Below are positions 1 through 7,013 of a DNA stretch of 14,825 nt, piece by piece. This stretch comes from JBGTCY01 sp041748615. GTDB lineage: Bacteria; Bacteroidota; Bacteroidia; Chitinophagales; CAIOSU01. Each line of letters begins with the position of its first letter. Within the stretch, counting starts at the first letter, position 1. The notes beneath the pieces are model-generated. The model saw nothing but the letters and a program-made list of their open reading frames with translations, ran no database searches and was not told the origin of the DNA. The stretch lies in NCBI GenBank assembly GCA_041748615.1, contig JBGTCY010000243.1, forward strand, positions 1 to 14,825, read 5' to 3'. A program made the position numbers and the translations under genes.

Positions 1-2
1 CA

Positions 3-1349
3 AGAAATATTTCAGAAAAAGAAAGAGTGGGGGAAGCGGTGTCAGAACATTTACATCTCAATGTTAAGCCCGGTTTTAAAGAAGTTTTATTTTCAAAACT
101 GCCCATCATCTTTTACCCGCTTGTTGATTTCAGCGGTGAAAAATCAGGCATCATCGGTTCGGAGTTTCCATTGTTCAATTTCCTTTTTTACGGCAGCGCC
201 AAAATCTTTGGCTTTGAATATTGGTTGGGCAGGCTTCTCAATCTTTTGGTTTCATCCATCGGTATCTGGTATTTTTTTTTATTGGTAAAAAAAATTACGG
301 AAGAAAAAACGGCATTCTACGCTTCATTGATTTTATTGGTTTCCGTGTGGTTCACTTTTTCAAGAAAAATCATGCCCGACACATTCAGTTGCGCGCTCAC
401 GATTGCCGGAGTTTATCATGGCATCAGTTACCTCTCCGGGAAAAAATCATTTCACATCCTGTTGTTCTTTCTGTTTATTACATTTGGTATTTTAAGCAAA
501 TTACCGGCACTCAGTTTACTTGCACTGCTTTTACCAATACTTGTTTCCGGAAAAATTGAATTTTTAAGAAAAATAAAATTGAGCAGCGTCACTTTCATTT
601 CATGTGTTTTAATTTTCGGTTGGTATTTTTATTGGGTTCCCCATTTAGTGGATACCTTCGGCACTCAGCTTTATTTCCCGCGTTCGCTTGCTGCCGGATT
701 CCGGGAATTAATTGATGAGCGCTTCCTCACGTTTGAAAAATTTTATTTCAGCGCGTTTCATGGTTTTGTGGCTTTTCTTCTTTTTATTGTTGGTTTGGGA
801 ATTGCATTTTACCAGAGAAACAAAACGCTTTTTCTCATACTACTCGGTTCATCTTTCCTGTTTTTTATTTTTATGTTAAAAGCCGGATTGGTGTTTTCCA
901 CGCATAGTTATTACATCATTCCGTTTGTTCCCGTGATGGCGATTTTTGCAGGATTTGCATTGTCAGAATTAAAGTATCCATCAGTCGCATCTCTTTTGAT
1001 TGTTGCAGTTGTCATTGAAGGAGTCGCCAATCAGCAACATGATTTCCGGATTAAAGAAAGCAATAAACATCAACTGCAACTTGAAGCATTTTGCAATGAG
1101 TTTTCAAGCCGGGATGACCTTGTCGCGGTGAATGGCGGCTCACTGAATCCAATCATGATTTATTTTGCGCATCGAAGAGGCTGGACGATGGAAAATGAAA
1201 AAATCAATGATATAAATAATATAATTGATTTAAAATCCAAAGGATGCAGGTTTGTGATTCTTGATAAACATCGTTTAGAAGAAAATTTGAATTTGGACAG
1301 ATTTGAAATAATCAGTGAATCCGAACATTTTATTGTTTACAGTTTATGA
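3..1349 (+). CDS. GT-C membrane glycosyltransferase (GT39/PMT-like), 5' truncated
   Basis: This is the C-terminal 448 residues of a polytopic membrane glycosyltransferase of the GT-C fold (ArnT/PMT-like). Such enzymes move a sugar from a polyprenyl-phosphate carrier to a protein or lipid on the outer face of the inner membrane. About ten hydrophobic segments are visible. Near the left end, EFPLFNFLF followed by WLGRLLNLL, and further on SRKIMPD, match the arrangement of the first periplasmic loop and following helices in this superfamily. The frame is open to the window edge and the catalytic Asp/Glu segment expected further upstream is absent, so the GTG at 27 is probably not the true start. 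The C-terminus is a short soluble tail. The stop codon overlaps the next gene by ATGA. Fold assignment is fairly sure; donor and acceptor cannot be read from the sequence. Confidence 0.8.
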   Translation, partial: RNISEKERVGEAVSEHLHLNVKPGFKEVLFSKLPIIFYPLVDFSGEKSGIIGSEFPLFNFLFYGSAKIFGFEYWLGRLLNLLVSSIGIWYFFLLVKKITEEKTAFYASLILLVSVWFTFSRKIMPDTFSCALTIAGVYHGISYLSGKKSFHILLFFLFITFGILSKLPALSLLALLLPILVSGKIEFLRKIKLSSVTFISCVLIFGWYFYWVPHLVDTFGTQLYFPRSLAAGFRELIDERFLTFEKFYFSAFHGFVAFLLFIVGLGIAFYQRNKTLFLILLGSSFLFFIFMLKAGLVFSTHSYYIIPFVPVMAIFAGFALSELKYPSVASLLIVAVVIEGVANQQHDFRIKESNKHQLQLEAFCNEFSSRDDLVAVNGGSLNPIMIYFAHRRGWTMENEKINDINNIIDLKSKGCRFVILDKHRLEENLNLDRFEIISESEHFIVYSL

Positions 1350-2104
1350 GTGTCGAACATTTTAAAAACCTGAATTTCATCTGGCTCGCTTTATCTGTCA
1401 TTATCTTTTTTGTGTTGCTGAAAATCACAGCGCCTTATGGCAGACATACGCGAAAAGGGTGGGGACCTTCCATCAACAATACGTTGGGTTGGGTTGTCAT
1501 GGAAATCACTTCTCCCTTTGTATTTGCTTACTTCTTTTTGCAAGGAGGTGATAAAAGTTTTGTCAACTGGATTTTTTTTGCGTTGTGGGTGGGGCATTAT
1601 TTCAACCGCAGTATCATTTTCCCGTTCAGGCTTCCTGACAAGAAAAAAGAAATGCCGCTGATGATTTGCCTGTCCGCTGTTTTCTTTAATTCCATCAATG
1701 GATTTATTAACGGGTATTATCTCGGAGTCATAAAATTTCAGTATGAACTGACATGGATGAGTGACCCGAGATTCATTGTAGGAATATTGCTTTTCATCAC
1801 CGGGTTTATCATCAATAATCAATCAGATAATATTTTAATCAATCTGAGAAAGCGTTCATCCAAAGGTGAATATCAAATCCCCAAGGGTGGATTTTACCGA
1901 TGGATTTCATCTCCGAACTATTTCGGAGAAATCATTGAATGGACTGGATGGGCTTTGGCTACCTGGTCGCTCCCCGGTCTGACTTTTGCCGTTTGGACAG
2001 CGGCAAACCTCATTCCCCGCGCCTTGTCACATCATCAATGGTATCGCGCACATTTTCAGAATTATCCTTCCGAACGAAAAGCGATTTTTCCAAAACTGCT
2101 TTAG
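1346..2104 (+). CDS. Steroid 5-alpha-reductase family membrane enzyme
   Basis: A 252-residue integral membrane protein of the 3-oxo-5-alpha-steroid 4-dehydrogenase family. Known members reduce a C=C bond conjugated to a carbonyl using NADPH (steroid 4-enes, enoyl lipids, polyprenal). Conserved blocks run the full length: APYGRHTRKGWGPS at 29-42, an ME before a Pro at 52-57 (E53), HYFNRS at 84-89 (Y85), NNQSDNILINLRK near 157-169, IPKGGFY at 178-184, NYFGEIIEWTGWALATWSLP at 191-210, and a tail with HH and YPSERKA. From memory, these align nearly gap-free with human SRD5A2, where the equivalent Glu and Tyr contact the substrate carbonyl and the Asn/Asp residues bind NADPH. The length is usual for the family and no key residue is missing. 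ATG overlaps the upstream stop, which suggests translational coupling to the glycosyltransferase. The natural substrate is unknown: steroids are possible, but a polyprenoid or other lipid is just as plausible. Confidence 0.9.
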   Translation: MSVEHFKNLNFIWLALSVIIFFVLLKITAPYGRHTRKGWGPSINNTLGWVVMEITSPFVFAYFFLQGGDKSFVNWIFFALWVGHYFNRSIIFPFRLPDKKKEMPLMICLSAVFFNSINGFINGYYLGVIKFQYELTWMSDPRFIVGILLFITGFIINNQSDNILINLRKRSSKGEYQIPKGGFYRWISSPNYFGEIIEWTGWALATWSLPGLTFAVWTAANLIPRALSHHQWYRAHFQNYPSERKAIFPKLL

Positions 2105-2413
2105 CATCTTTTTTTTGGGGTTTGAAATATGGCAGTTTATACATTATATTATGAGTGACGCGGGACGGAGGTCCAGTGACGACCACTAAGATTGACTAAC
2201 CAATGTTTTCCAAACTGCAATAAATCATAAACACTTCATGTTCGATTCAAAAACATTCACGTTGTTTTATTGTTTAAAAGAGCGTCCATTTTTTCCAACC
2301 TGTTTTTAAAATTTTGTGAATAAACCATTTCAATGTAATATGTATTTACACTTAGATTCGGATTTTGAAAACATTTCCCGACAATTTTCGTAGATACTTG
2401 AAATACGTTTGAT
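2105..2413. other. 309-base intergenic gap with a small GC-rich island
   Basis: No convincing gene was found between the reductase and the rhodanese. Most of it is AT-rich. At 2151-2189 there is a sharply GC-richer patch holding two copies of AGTGACG (2154-2160 and 2175-2181, 21 bases apart) and short dyads (GGAC/GTCC, GGTC/GACC). It can be read as a 12-codon ORF (ATG at 2151, TAA at 2187). A TTTG at 2121-2124, 20 bases before TATATTAT at 2145-2152, loosely resembles a Bacteroidota promoter. No U-tailed hairpin follows the reductase stop. The - strand ORF reaching in from the rhodanese shows no recognisable protein character. Confidence 0.4.
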
Positions 2414-2797
2414 ATGACCGCCTTACAACAACTCTCAAATGCAAAAGAAATGCTGTCTGATTTATTTAATATTCCCAAGGATGTCAGATTGCTCGAATTC
2501 AAAGAATTTAAATCATTGCTGAGAAGTAAAAGGCACGTCAAATTGATTGATGTCAGTACCGCCAATGAATATAAGGAATTACATATTCCGGGTTCCGTCA
2601 ACATTGATATCACCACAACTACATTCTCCGAGCGCTTAGATTTATTTGACAGAAACGGAATTTATTTCATCTATTGCCGAAATGGAATACATTCTGAATC
2701 CGTTCTGCGCATCATGGAAGATATGGGTTTCAGGCAGGTCTATGCGCTGATTTCAGGACTAAACGCCTGGAAAGGAACGCTGGAGAGGTTGGTCTGA
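2414..2797 (+). CDS. Single-domain rhodanese-like sulfurtransferase
   Basis: A 127-residue cytoplasmic protein with one rhodanese domain from about residue 25 to the end. Typical marks are LIDVSTANEY (44-53; D46), HIPGSVNID (57-65), the active-site loop CRNGIHS (88-94) following the strand IYFIY, and the closing ISGLNAWKG. Cys88 is the expected persulfide carrier, and the CxxGxxS loop is intact with His where many homologues have Arg. Such proteins relay sulfane sulfur or handle thiol stress; the partner cannot be deduced here. No signal peptide or membrane segment is seen. It stands alone: 309 bases separate it from the upstream gene and the next gene is convergent, 41 bases from its stop. 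Family assignment is secure; physiological role is not. Confidence 0.92.
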   Translation: MTALQQLSNAKEMLSDLFNIPKDVRLLEFKEFKSLLRSKRHVKLIDVSTANEYKELHIPGSVNIDITTTTFSERLDLFDRNGIYFIYCRNGIHSESVLRIMEDMGFRQVYALISGLNAWKGTLERLV

Positions 2798-2838
2798 AAA
2801 TATACTCCGACATCTGACTGTTTGCAGTTGAAATTCTA

Positions 2839-3882
2839 TTAAAGGCTAAACCGCTGAATAGTCACTTCCGATTCCAAAGGTTTTCCGTGGATTAAAAAAT
2901 CAGAAAATTGTTTCGTAAAAAAAGGAGCCAGAGATGCGCCTTTTGTTCCAAGTCCGTTGAAAATGGCTAACTGCGGATGGTGCGGATGAATACCAAGTAA
3001 TGGTCTGCGGTCGCTGACAGCGGGGCGAATAGCAGCCTGATGCGCTTTGATTTCAAAAGGAAGTTTTATTGCTTTCTGCAAACGCGATGAAAGTTTTTCC
3101 TTTCCTGTTTCTGTCGGTTGTTCATCATCATATTCCCAATCATACGTGGAGCCGGCTTTAAACAGACCGTTTTCCGAGGGCGCGATGAAAATTCCTTTGT
3201 GCCAGATTTGTTCCTGCGGGAATCCCGGAATGTCCACAGTGATGGTTTCACCTTTCACGAAATTGAAAGGCAGCCATGAAAAAAAAGGATTGCGGGTCAC
3301 CAAATTTCCTTCGCAAAAAATCAGCGTCTCCGCGGTTACATCTTTATATTCAACTTTTTTAGTTGAAAGTTGAAGTTCTTTAAAATCAAAAACTTCTTCC
3401 TTCAAAGCGGATTGCATTTTTAACCACTTTCTGATTTCAGATAAAAGTAATCCGTATTTTAATTGAAACGCGCCTTCAATGATGATGCCGCCAAGTGATG
3501 AAGCATGGAAAAAATCCGGGATTTGCTCCAATGGTTTTACATATTTTGGCAATTCGCCTGTTTCATTTTTCTGACGAAAAAACTGAGCATCTTCCCGGTT
3601 GGAAAAAATGCGGTAAATCTTCCGTTCCGTTATAAATGATTTTTGAAATTCAATTTCTAAATTCCGGTAAGTGTTGAGTGCAAATGGCAGTAATTCTTCA
3701 ATCCTCCAACTCTTTACCAATCTTTTTCCGGTTACCGGATTAATAATTCCCGAAGCGATTCTCGAAGCGGAGGAGGAGCGTTCCTCATCTATCACAAAAA
3801 CTTTTTTTCCGGCTTTGATTAAAAAGCAAGCGAGCAGTGAACCTGCGATGCCCTGCCCGATGATGAGGTAATTGGTTTGCAT
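2839..3882 (-). CDS. DAO-family FAD-dependent oxidoreductase
   Basis: A 347-residue flavoprotein of the D-amino-acid oxidase/glycine oxidase superfamily, probably cytoplasmic. The Rossmann nucleotide-binding motif GQGIAG lies at residues 9-14 and is followed by a strand ending VIDEE at 30-34, whose acidic end should bind the FAD ribose. SRIASGIINPVTGKR (about 40-54) is the usual second DAO block. Near the C-terminus, IRPAVSDRRPLLG and then FNGLGTKGASLAP form the substrate/flavin closing region. Many Bacteroidota proteins of this type are annotated only as FAD-dependent oxidoreductases and resemble the oxidase half of MnmC or ThiO, but there is no fused methyltransferase domain and no thiamine gene nearby. 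It likely oxidises a C-N bond of an unknown amine or amino acid. The ATG at 3882 places the dinucleotide motif right at the N-terminus as expected. Confidence 0.88.
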   Translation of the reverse strand: MQTNYLIIGQGIAGSLLACFLIKAGKKVFVIDEERSSSASRIASGIINPVTGKRLVKSWRIEELLPFALNTYRNLEIEFQKSFITERKIYRIFSNREDAQFFRQKNETGELPKYVKPLEQIPDFFHASSLGGIIIEGAFQLKYGLLLSEIRKWLKMQSALKEEVFDFKELQLSTKKVEYKDVTAETLIFCEGNLVTRNPFFSWLPFNFVKGETITVDIPGFPQEQIWHKGIFIAPSENGLFKAGSTYDWEYDDEQPTETGKEKLSSRLQKAIKLPFEIKAHQAAIRPAVSDRRPLLGIHPHHPQLAIFNGLGTKGASLAPFFTKQFSDFLIHGKPLESEVTIQRFSL

Positions 3883-3892
3883 TTTATTCTGC

Positions 3893-3904
3893 TCACCGAA
3901 GTGA
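3893..3904 (-). promoter_or_regulatory. Small cUUCGg hairpin in the leader of the oxidoreductase gene
   Basis: On the - strand, TCAC-TTCG-GTGA would form a 4-bp stem closed by a very stable C(UUCG)G tetraloop. It begins about 10 bases upstream of the ATG at 3882, where a ribosome would load. This is seen directly, but a stem this short occurs easily by chance and any effect on translation is inference. Confidence 0.25.
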
Positions 3905-4008
3905 ACTGCTATGGATGATACAGGTCAATTCTGCTTGTCAGATTTCGGAAATTTTGCTTTTTTTCAAACACAAAAAAAAGAAAACTCCAAACTTACGTAA
4001 GTGGGTGT

Positions 4009-4102
4009 CTGGATTGATTGGTGTTTTGAATTTTCAGCATTGAATATTATTTGTTTTTTGTGAATTGTATTTTGGTGCTTTAAAAGCGCCAAATCAATCC
4101 AG
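4009..4102. repeat. Nested inverted repeats between the DUF5652-like and oxidoreductase genes
   Basis: An 11-base arm CTGGATTGATT (4009-4019) is repeated exactly in inverted form at 4092-4102. Just inside the right arm, and overlapping it by two bases, sits a hairpin TTTGGTGC (4071-4078)/GCGCCAAA (4086-4093) with one G-T wobble and a 7-base loop. The hairpin lies 20 bases past the stop of the DUF5652-like gene and may help end or protect that transcript, but no run of T follows on either strand, so it is not a classical intrinsic terminator. The rest of 3883-4112 holds no gene that I can see. Confidence 0.4.
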
Positions 4103-4112
4103 CGGATTGTTA

Positions 4113-4325
4113 TCATTCCTGTATTCCACGATTTTTATGCAGCAGCAAATAAACAATCGAAAGAATACCGGCACTATTGATGACGCCCAATAAAATAAAC
4201 CAGCCCAATTGATTGCTTCTGGCGGATTTCCAGAGGGCGATAAGTTTCCAGACGGCATCCCATAAGATAATTAAAATAATTACGGGCGCAAGCCAAGCGG
4301 GCAAAGATTCAAGTTGTTCCATCAT
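4113..4325 (-). CDS. Small two-helix membrane protein, DUF5652-like
   Basis: A 70-residue protein with two hydrophobic helices (about 10-30 and 41-62) joined by WKLIALWKSARSNQLGWF. The order of features, a helix ending LWDAVWK, then ALWKSAR, GWF and a second helix with N, GIL and IVYLL, matches small inner-membrane proteins grouped as DUF5652 as I recall them; that name is from memory. Function is unknown. ATG codons at 4325 and 4322 are adjacent, so either could be the start. It follows the TonB-dependent receptor by 35 bases in the same direction, so the two are probably co-transcribed, although nothing in its sequence points to a role in outer-membrane transport. Confidence 0.7.
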   Translation of the reverse strand: MMEQLESLPAWLAPVIILIILWDAVWKLIALWKSARSNQLGWFILLGVINSAGILSIVYLLLHKNRGIQE

Positions 4326-4360
4326 GTATAATGGCGGTTAAAGCCAGATTTATCTTTTCT

Positions 4361-6751
4361 TTACATCCTCAAAGTATATTGCAAAGCAATCAGGCGCGGG
4401 GCGTTAATCACCAGCGGGCGTAGAGCATATTCGCGGTTCAGCATGTTGTTGATGACTAAAGAAACCCTGGAAGTTTCGGATACATTATAGCCAAAACGCC
4501 AGTCAAGCACGTGTTCTGGTCCATTATTGCGTTCGCGAAAGCTCACCACGCTGCCGATGTCTTCATTCAAAAACACATTATCAACATTGCGCATAAAGCT
4601 GTAGGACCTGAAACTAACTCCCATGCTCACAACTTTATAGGACAATTCCAAGTCGGCTTTCAATAGGTGTTCGTAACGGTATTTTAATACATTGTGCCTG
4701 GTGTCAGAACTTGTTGAATTATAAGAAACCACAAACGAAGGGAAAAAGAGGGCATCCGCCACATTGGCGTAAGGCACGTCAGGGTCTAAAGAAACCGGAC
4801 GCGACCAGGTATATCCGATTAACATACTCAAAGATAAATCATCCGTGAAATTACCCTGACCGAGCAGCGAAATATCTAAACCTGTAACCCGCGCCCTGCC
4901 GGTGTTCAGTGAACGGAATCCTACCACAGGCGGATTTCCCGGTATCGGGCTTTTCCAGATGTTGGCGATGAACTCAATATAATTATCATAAAAATTGGTG
5001 AAGCCCGCTATATCAAGATAGCCGAGAAACTTTTTGATTTTAATCCCCTGTTTAATCCCGATTTCAGCGCTCCAACTGTCTTCAGGTTTCAGGGTGTTGT
5101 TAGGAACAATGCTGTAGCCGCCCAGATCGGTGAAAATATATTTTTCGGCAATGGTCGGAAACCGGAAACCTTGTCCGAAAGAAGCTCTGAGGAAAGTCGC
5201 TTTGGCAAGACGCGCGGAAGCGCCAGCTCTGAAAATAGGACGGTTGGCGTTCAGCGTATCTTCTCTAAAATATTCCCATCTGCCGCCTAAGGTGAAGTTC
5301 ACGCGCTCCCACATTTTTTTATCTAATTGAGCATAGATTGCAATATTGGACTGGTCTCTTTTTACAGAACCTTCATTGCCTGCCGCATACAGTTCTGATG
5401 AGCCGATAACGTGTTGCGCCATCACTCCGGTTGATAATGTGAAGTTGGGGATTTTCTGAAAGTTTTTCAGATACCTGAATTCCCCGTAATAAACGGTATT
5501 GTCATTTTGCTGATTATTATCATTCAGGTTATTCACATAATAAATGCGGGTGTTCAGGCTGAAGGTATTTCCGTTTTTATCGAAATATTTGATATAAGGG
5601 TCAAAATTGAATTGCGGTTGCTTGGTGACGGTGGTTGCACCCGGGCGTGAACGATATAAGCCGGTGGTATCATTGTCCCAAATGAGAATGGAGGTTGAAC
5701 GGGAATACATGAAGTTTCCATTAAACCCATAAGAGAGTCCACGCACTCTTTTTGACTTGATGTTAGTTGTGAAATTCAATCTGGCTCTGTTGCTAAAACT
5801 GCCCGGCAATAAATCTTCATTCATCGGGAGTAATGTATCCTGTCTTGCAGGTCCGATAAACCCTCTTTCCATATACACATTACCCCCCAGCGTAAAGCTG
5901 AAATTTTCGCTGGTGCGTTTTGAACGCAGAAAACTCATGCCGGTATAAAACGGTACATCTTCGCCCCACCATTTAGCAGATTTCATTCTGGGGGCATTCC
6001 ACACTCCGGTGTTGAGATTGATGACGGTTTTAGGTGTGTAAGTCGGGTAAGCGGTTCTTACATTAATCACCCCGTTCAATGCAGATGAACCATACAATAC
6101 GGAAGATGCACCCTTAATCACTTCTATCTGTTCTACATTTTCAATCGGGATGAAACTCCAGCTTGGTCTTCCCGCATCACCGGAGAGCATTGGTAAATCA
6201 TCCACCAGAATCATCACTCTGCTGCCCGCGCCAAAACTGTAGCCGCTGCCCGCTCTTAATTGCGGCTCGTTATCCACGATTGTTAATCCGGGAGCTTGTT
6301 CGAGTGCGGAAGTCACATCGGTCGAAGCTTTGTTTTCGATGATGTTTGGTTTAATGATTTCAAGTGAATAAGTGATTTCCTCAATCGGTTTGGAGTATTT
6401 ATCGGTTTTCACGAAAATGGTTTCCATCTTCACATCTGCTTTTGAAAGTGAAACATTCAGCGTGGTGGTTTCACCGGCACGAATGGTTGTTTTGAAAGTG
6501 GTTTTACCGAATTCTACTGAAGAGAAAACAATTTCATATTCACCGGCATCCAATTCCATTTGATAATTACCGTCAAAATCGGTGGTGGCGCCAACGGCTC
6601 TGTCACTGGTATAAATATTCAGAAACGGAACCGTTTCGTTGGTTTTATCCTCTTTGACAACCCCTTTCAGGATTCCCTTTTGCGCGTGAGCGTAAAAATT
6701 CACGGTGAACAGAATACAAACAATCATTGTCAATGTCTGAATGAATCTCAT
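4361..6751 (-). CDS. TonB-dependent outer-membrane receptor with carboxypeptidase-regulatory-like domain
   Basis: A 796-residue outer-membrane active transporter powered by TonB-ExbBD. The signal peptide is about residues 1-23, ending AHAQ. A CarboxypepD_reg-like beta-sandwich follows (about 26-104, with AVGATTDFDGNYQ), then the plug (about 120-236, with PGLTIVD, RVMILVDDLPM and IEVIKGASSVLYGSSALNGVINV), then a barrel of alternating amphipathic strands to the end (NNMLNREYALRP near the C-terminus). The last residue is Met rather than the common Phe. The frame is open further upstream to a TTG at 6889 and an ATG at 6862, but only the ATG at 6751 puts a signal peptide at the N-terminus, so I chose it. 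The substrate (siderophore, cofactor, metal chelate or other) cannot be told; no SusD partner is adjacent. A DUF5652-like gene follows closely. Confidence 0.93.
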   Translation of the reverse strand: MRFIQTLTMIVCILFTVNFYAHAQKGILKGVVKEDKTNETVPFLNIYTSDRAVGATTDFDGNYQMELDAGEYEIVFSSVEFGKTTFKTTIRAGETTTLNVSLSKADVKMETIFVKTDKYSKPIEEITYSLEIIKPNIIENKASTDVTSALEQAPGLTIVDNEPQLRAGSGYSFGAGSRVMILVDDLPMLSGDAGRPSWSFIPIENVEQIEVIKGASSVLYGSSALNGVINVRTAYPTYTPKTVINLNTGVWNAPRMKSAKWWGEDVPFYTGMSFLRSKRTSENFSFTLGGNVYMERGFIGPARQDTLLPMNEDLLPGSFSNRARLNFTTNIKSKRVRGLSYGFNGNFMYSRSTSILIWDNDTTGLYRSRPGATTVTKQPQFNFDPYIKYFDKNGNTFSLNTRIYYVNNLNDNNQQNDNTVYYGEFRYLKNFQKIPNFTLSTGVMAQHVIGSSELYAAGNEGSVKRDQSNIAIYAQLDKKMWERVNFTLGGRWEYFREDTLNANRPIFRAGASARLAKATFLRASFGQGFRFPTIAEKYIFTDLGGYSIVPNNTLKPEDSWSAEIGIKQGIKIKKFLGYLDIAGFTNFYDNYIEFIANIWKSPIPGNPPVVGFRSLNTGRARVTGLDISLLGQGNFTDDLSLSMLIGYTWSRPVSLDPDVPYANVADALFFPSFVVSYNSTSSDTRHNVLKYRYEHLLKADLELSYKVVSMGVSFRSYSFMRNVDNVFLNEDIGSVVSFRERNNGPEHVLDWRFGYNVSETSRVSLVINNMLNREYALRPLVINAPRLIALQYTLRM

Positions 6752-6773
6752 GTTTTTGTTTTTTGTGATAATG

Positions 6774-6793
6774 AAAAAAGTCTCAGGACTTTT
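6774..6793 (-). terminator. Possible attenuator hairpin in the receptor mRNA leader
   Basis: On the - strand AAAAGTC-CTGA-GACTTTT forms a perfect 7-bp stem with a 4-base loop, running into six T residues. It ends 22 bases before the receptor ATG and lies inside the leader predicted from the promoter at 6906-6936. Hairpin plus U-run is the shape of an intrinsic terminator, so it may control read-through into the receptor gene. The stem is AT-rich apart from its three loop-proximal pairs, so its strength is uncertain. Confidence 0.4.
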
Positions 6794-6905
6794 ACTGTTG
6801 GGTGAAGTTTTATTTTGAAGGGGAGTCCAAAGATATTTATTTTTGGTTTCAATTTTCCTCATGAAAAAATCTTTGCAAAAAACTGACAAACCGCGAATTT
6901 GCCCG

Positions 6906-6936
6906 CAAATATGCTACTTCTCTTTGGATTGTCAAA
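6906..6936 (-). promoter_or_regulatory. Bacteroidota-type promoter for the TonB-dependent receptor
   Basis: Read on the - strand, TTTG (6936-6933), 19 bases, then CATATTTG (6913-6906). The Bacteroidota primary sigma consensus is TTTG, about 19-20 bases, TAnnTTTG; only the first base of the -7 element departs. Transcription would begin near 6899 and leave a leader of about 150 nt before the ATG at 6751. The match is seen in the sequence; activity is inferred. Confidence 0.55.
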
Positions 6937-6964
6937 GGATTGATAAAACTTAACCTCACTGACA

Positions 6965-6994
6965 TTGGATGTTGATTTATTTGCTTTATATTTA
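6965..6994 (+). promoter_or_regulatory. Weak candidate promoter for the PKD/C2-like secreted protein
   Basis: TTG at 6965-6967, a 19-base spacer and TATATTTA at 6987-6994 approximate the Bacteroidota TTTG/TAnnTTTG pattern, with one mismatch in each element. It sits just upstream of the ATG at 7014 and would leave only a very short leader. The region is AT-rich, so chance matches are likely. Confidence 0.3.
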
Positions 6995-7013
6995 CCCTTA
7001 GAAAAATATCGTG

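Noticed and set aside
27..29. GTG as the start codon of the first gene.
   Set aside because: The frame stays open to the window edge and the family needs a longer N-terminus with the catalytic loop, so the gene is cut by the window.
2257..2616. A 119-codon ORF on the - strand overlapping the rhodanese and its upstream gap.
   Set aside because: It is antisense to a well-supported rhodanese domain for more than half its length and its translation, rich in Leu/Ser/Asn, shows no domain.
2803..2832. A possible hairpin between the convergent rhodanese and oxidoreductase genes (GACTG/CAGTT).
   Set aside because: The stem is only about five pairs including a wobble and no T-run follows on either strand.
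6782..6787. CTGAGA on the - strand, reminiscent of the thi-box of TPP riboswitches.
   Set aside because: The rest of the thi-box core is absent, and the hexamer is explained by the loop and arm of the AAAAGTC hairpin.
6752..6889. Extending the TonB-dependent receptor upstream to the TTG at 6889 or ATG at 6862.
   Set aside because: Either start would bury the signal peptide 37-46 residues inside the protein; the ATG at 6751 places it correctly.
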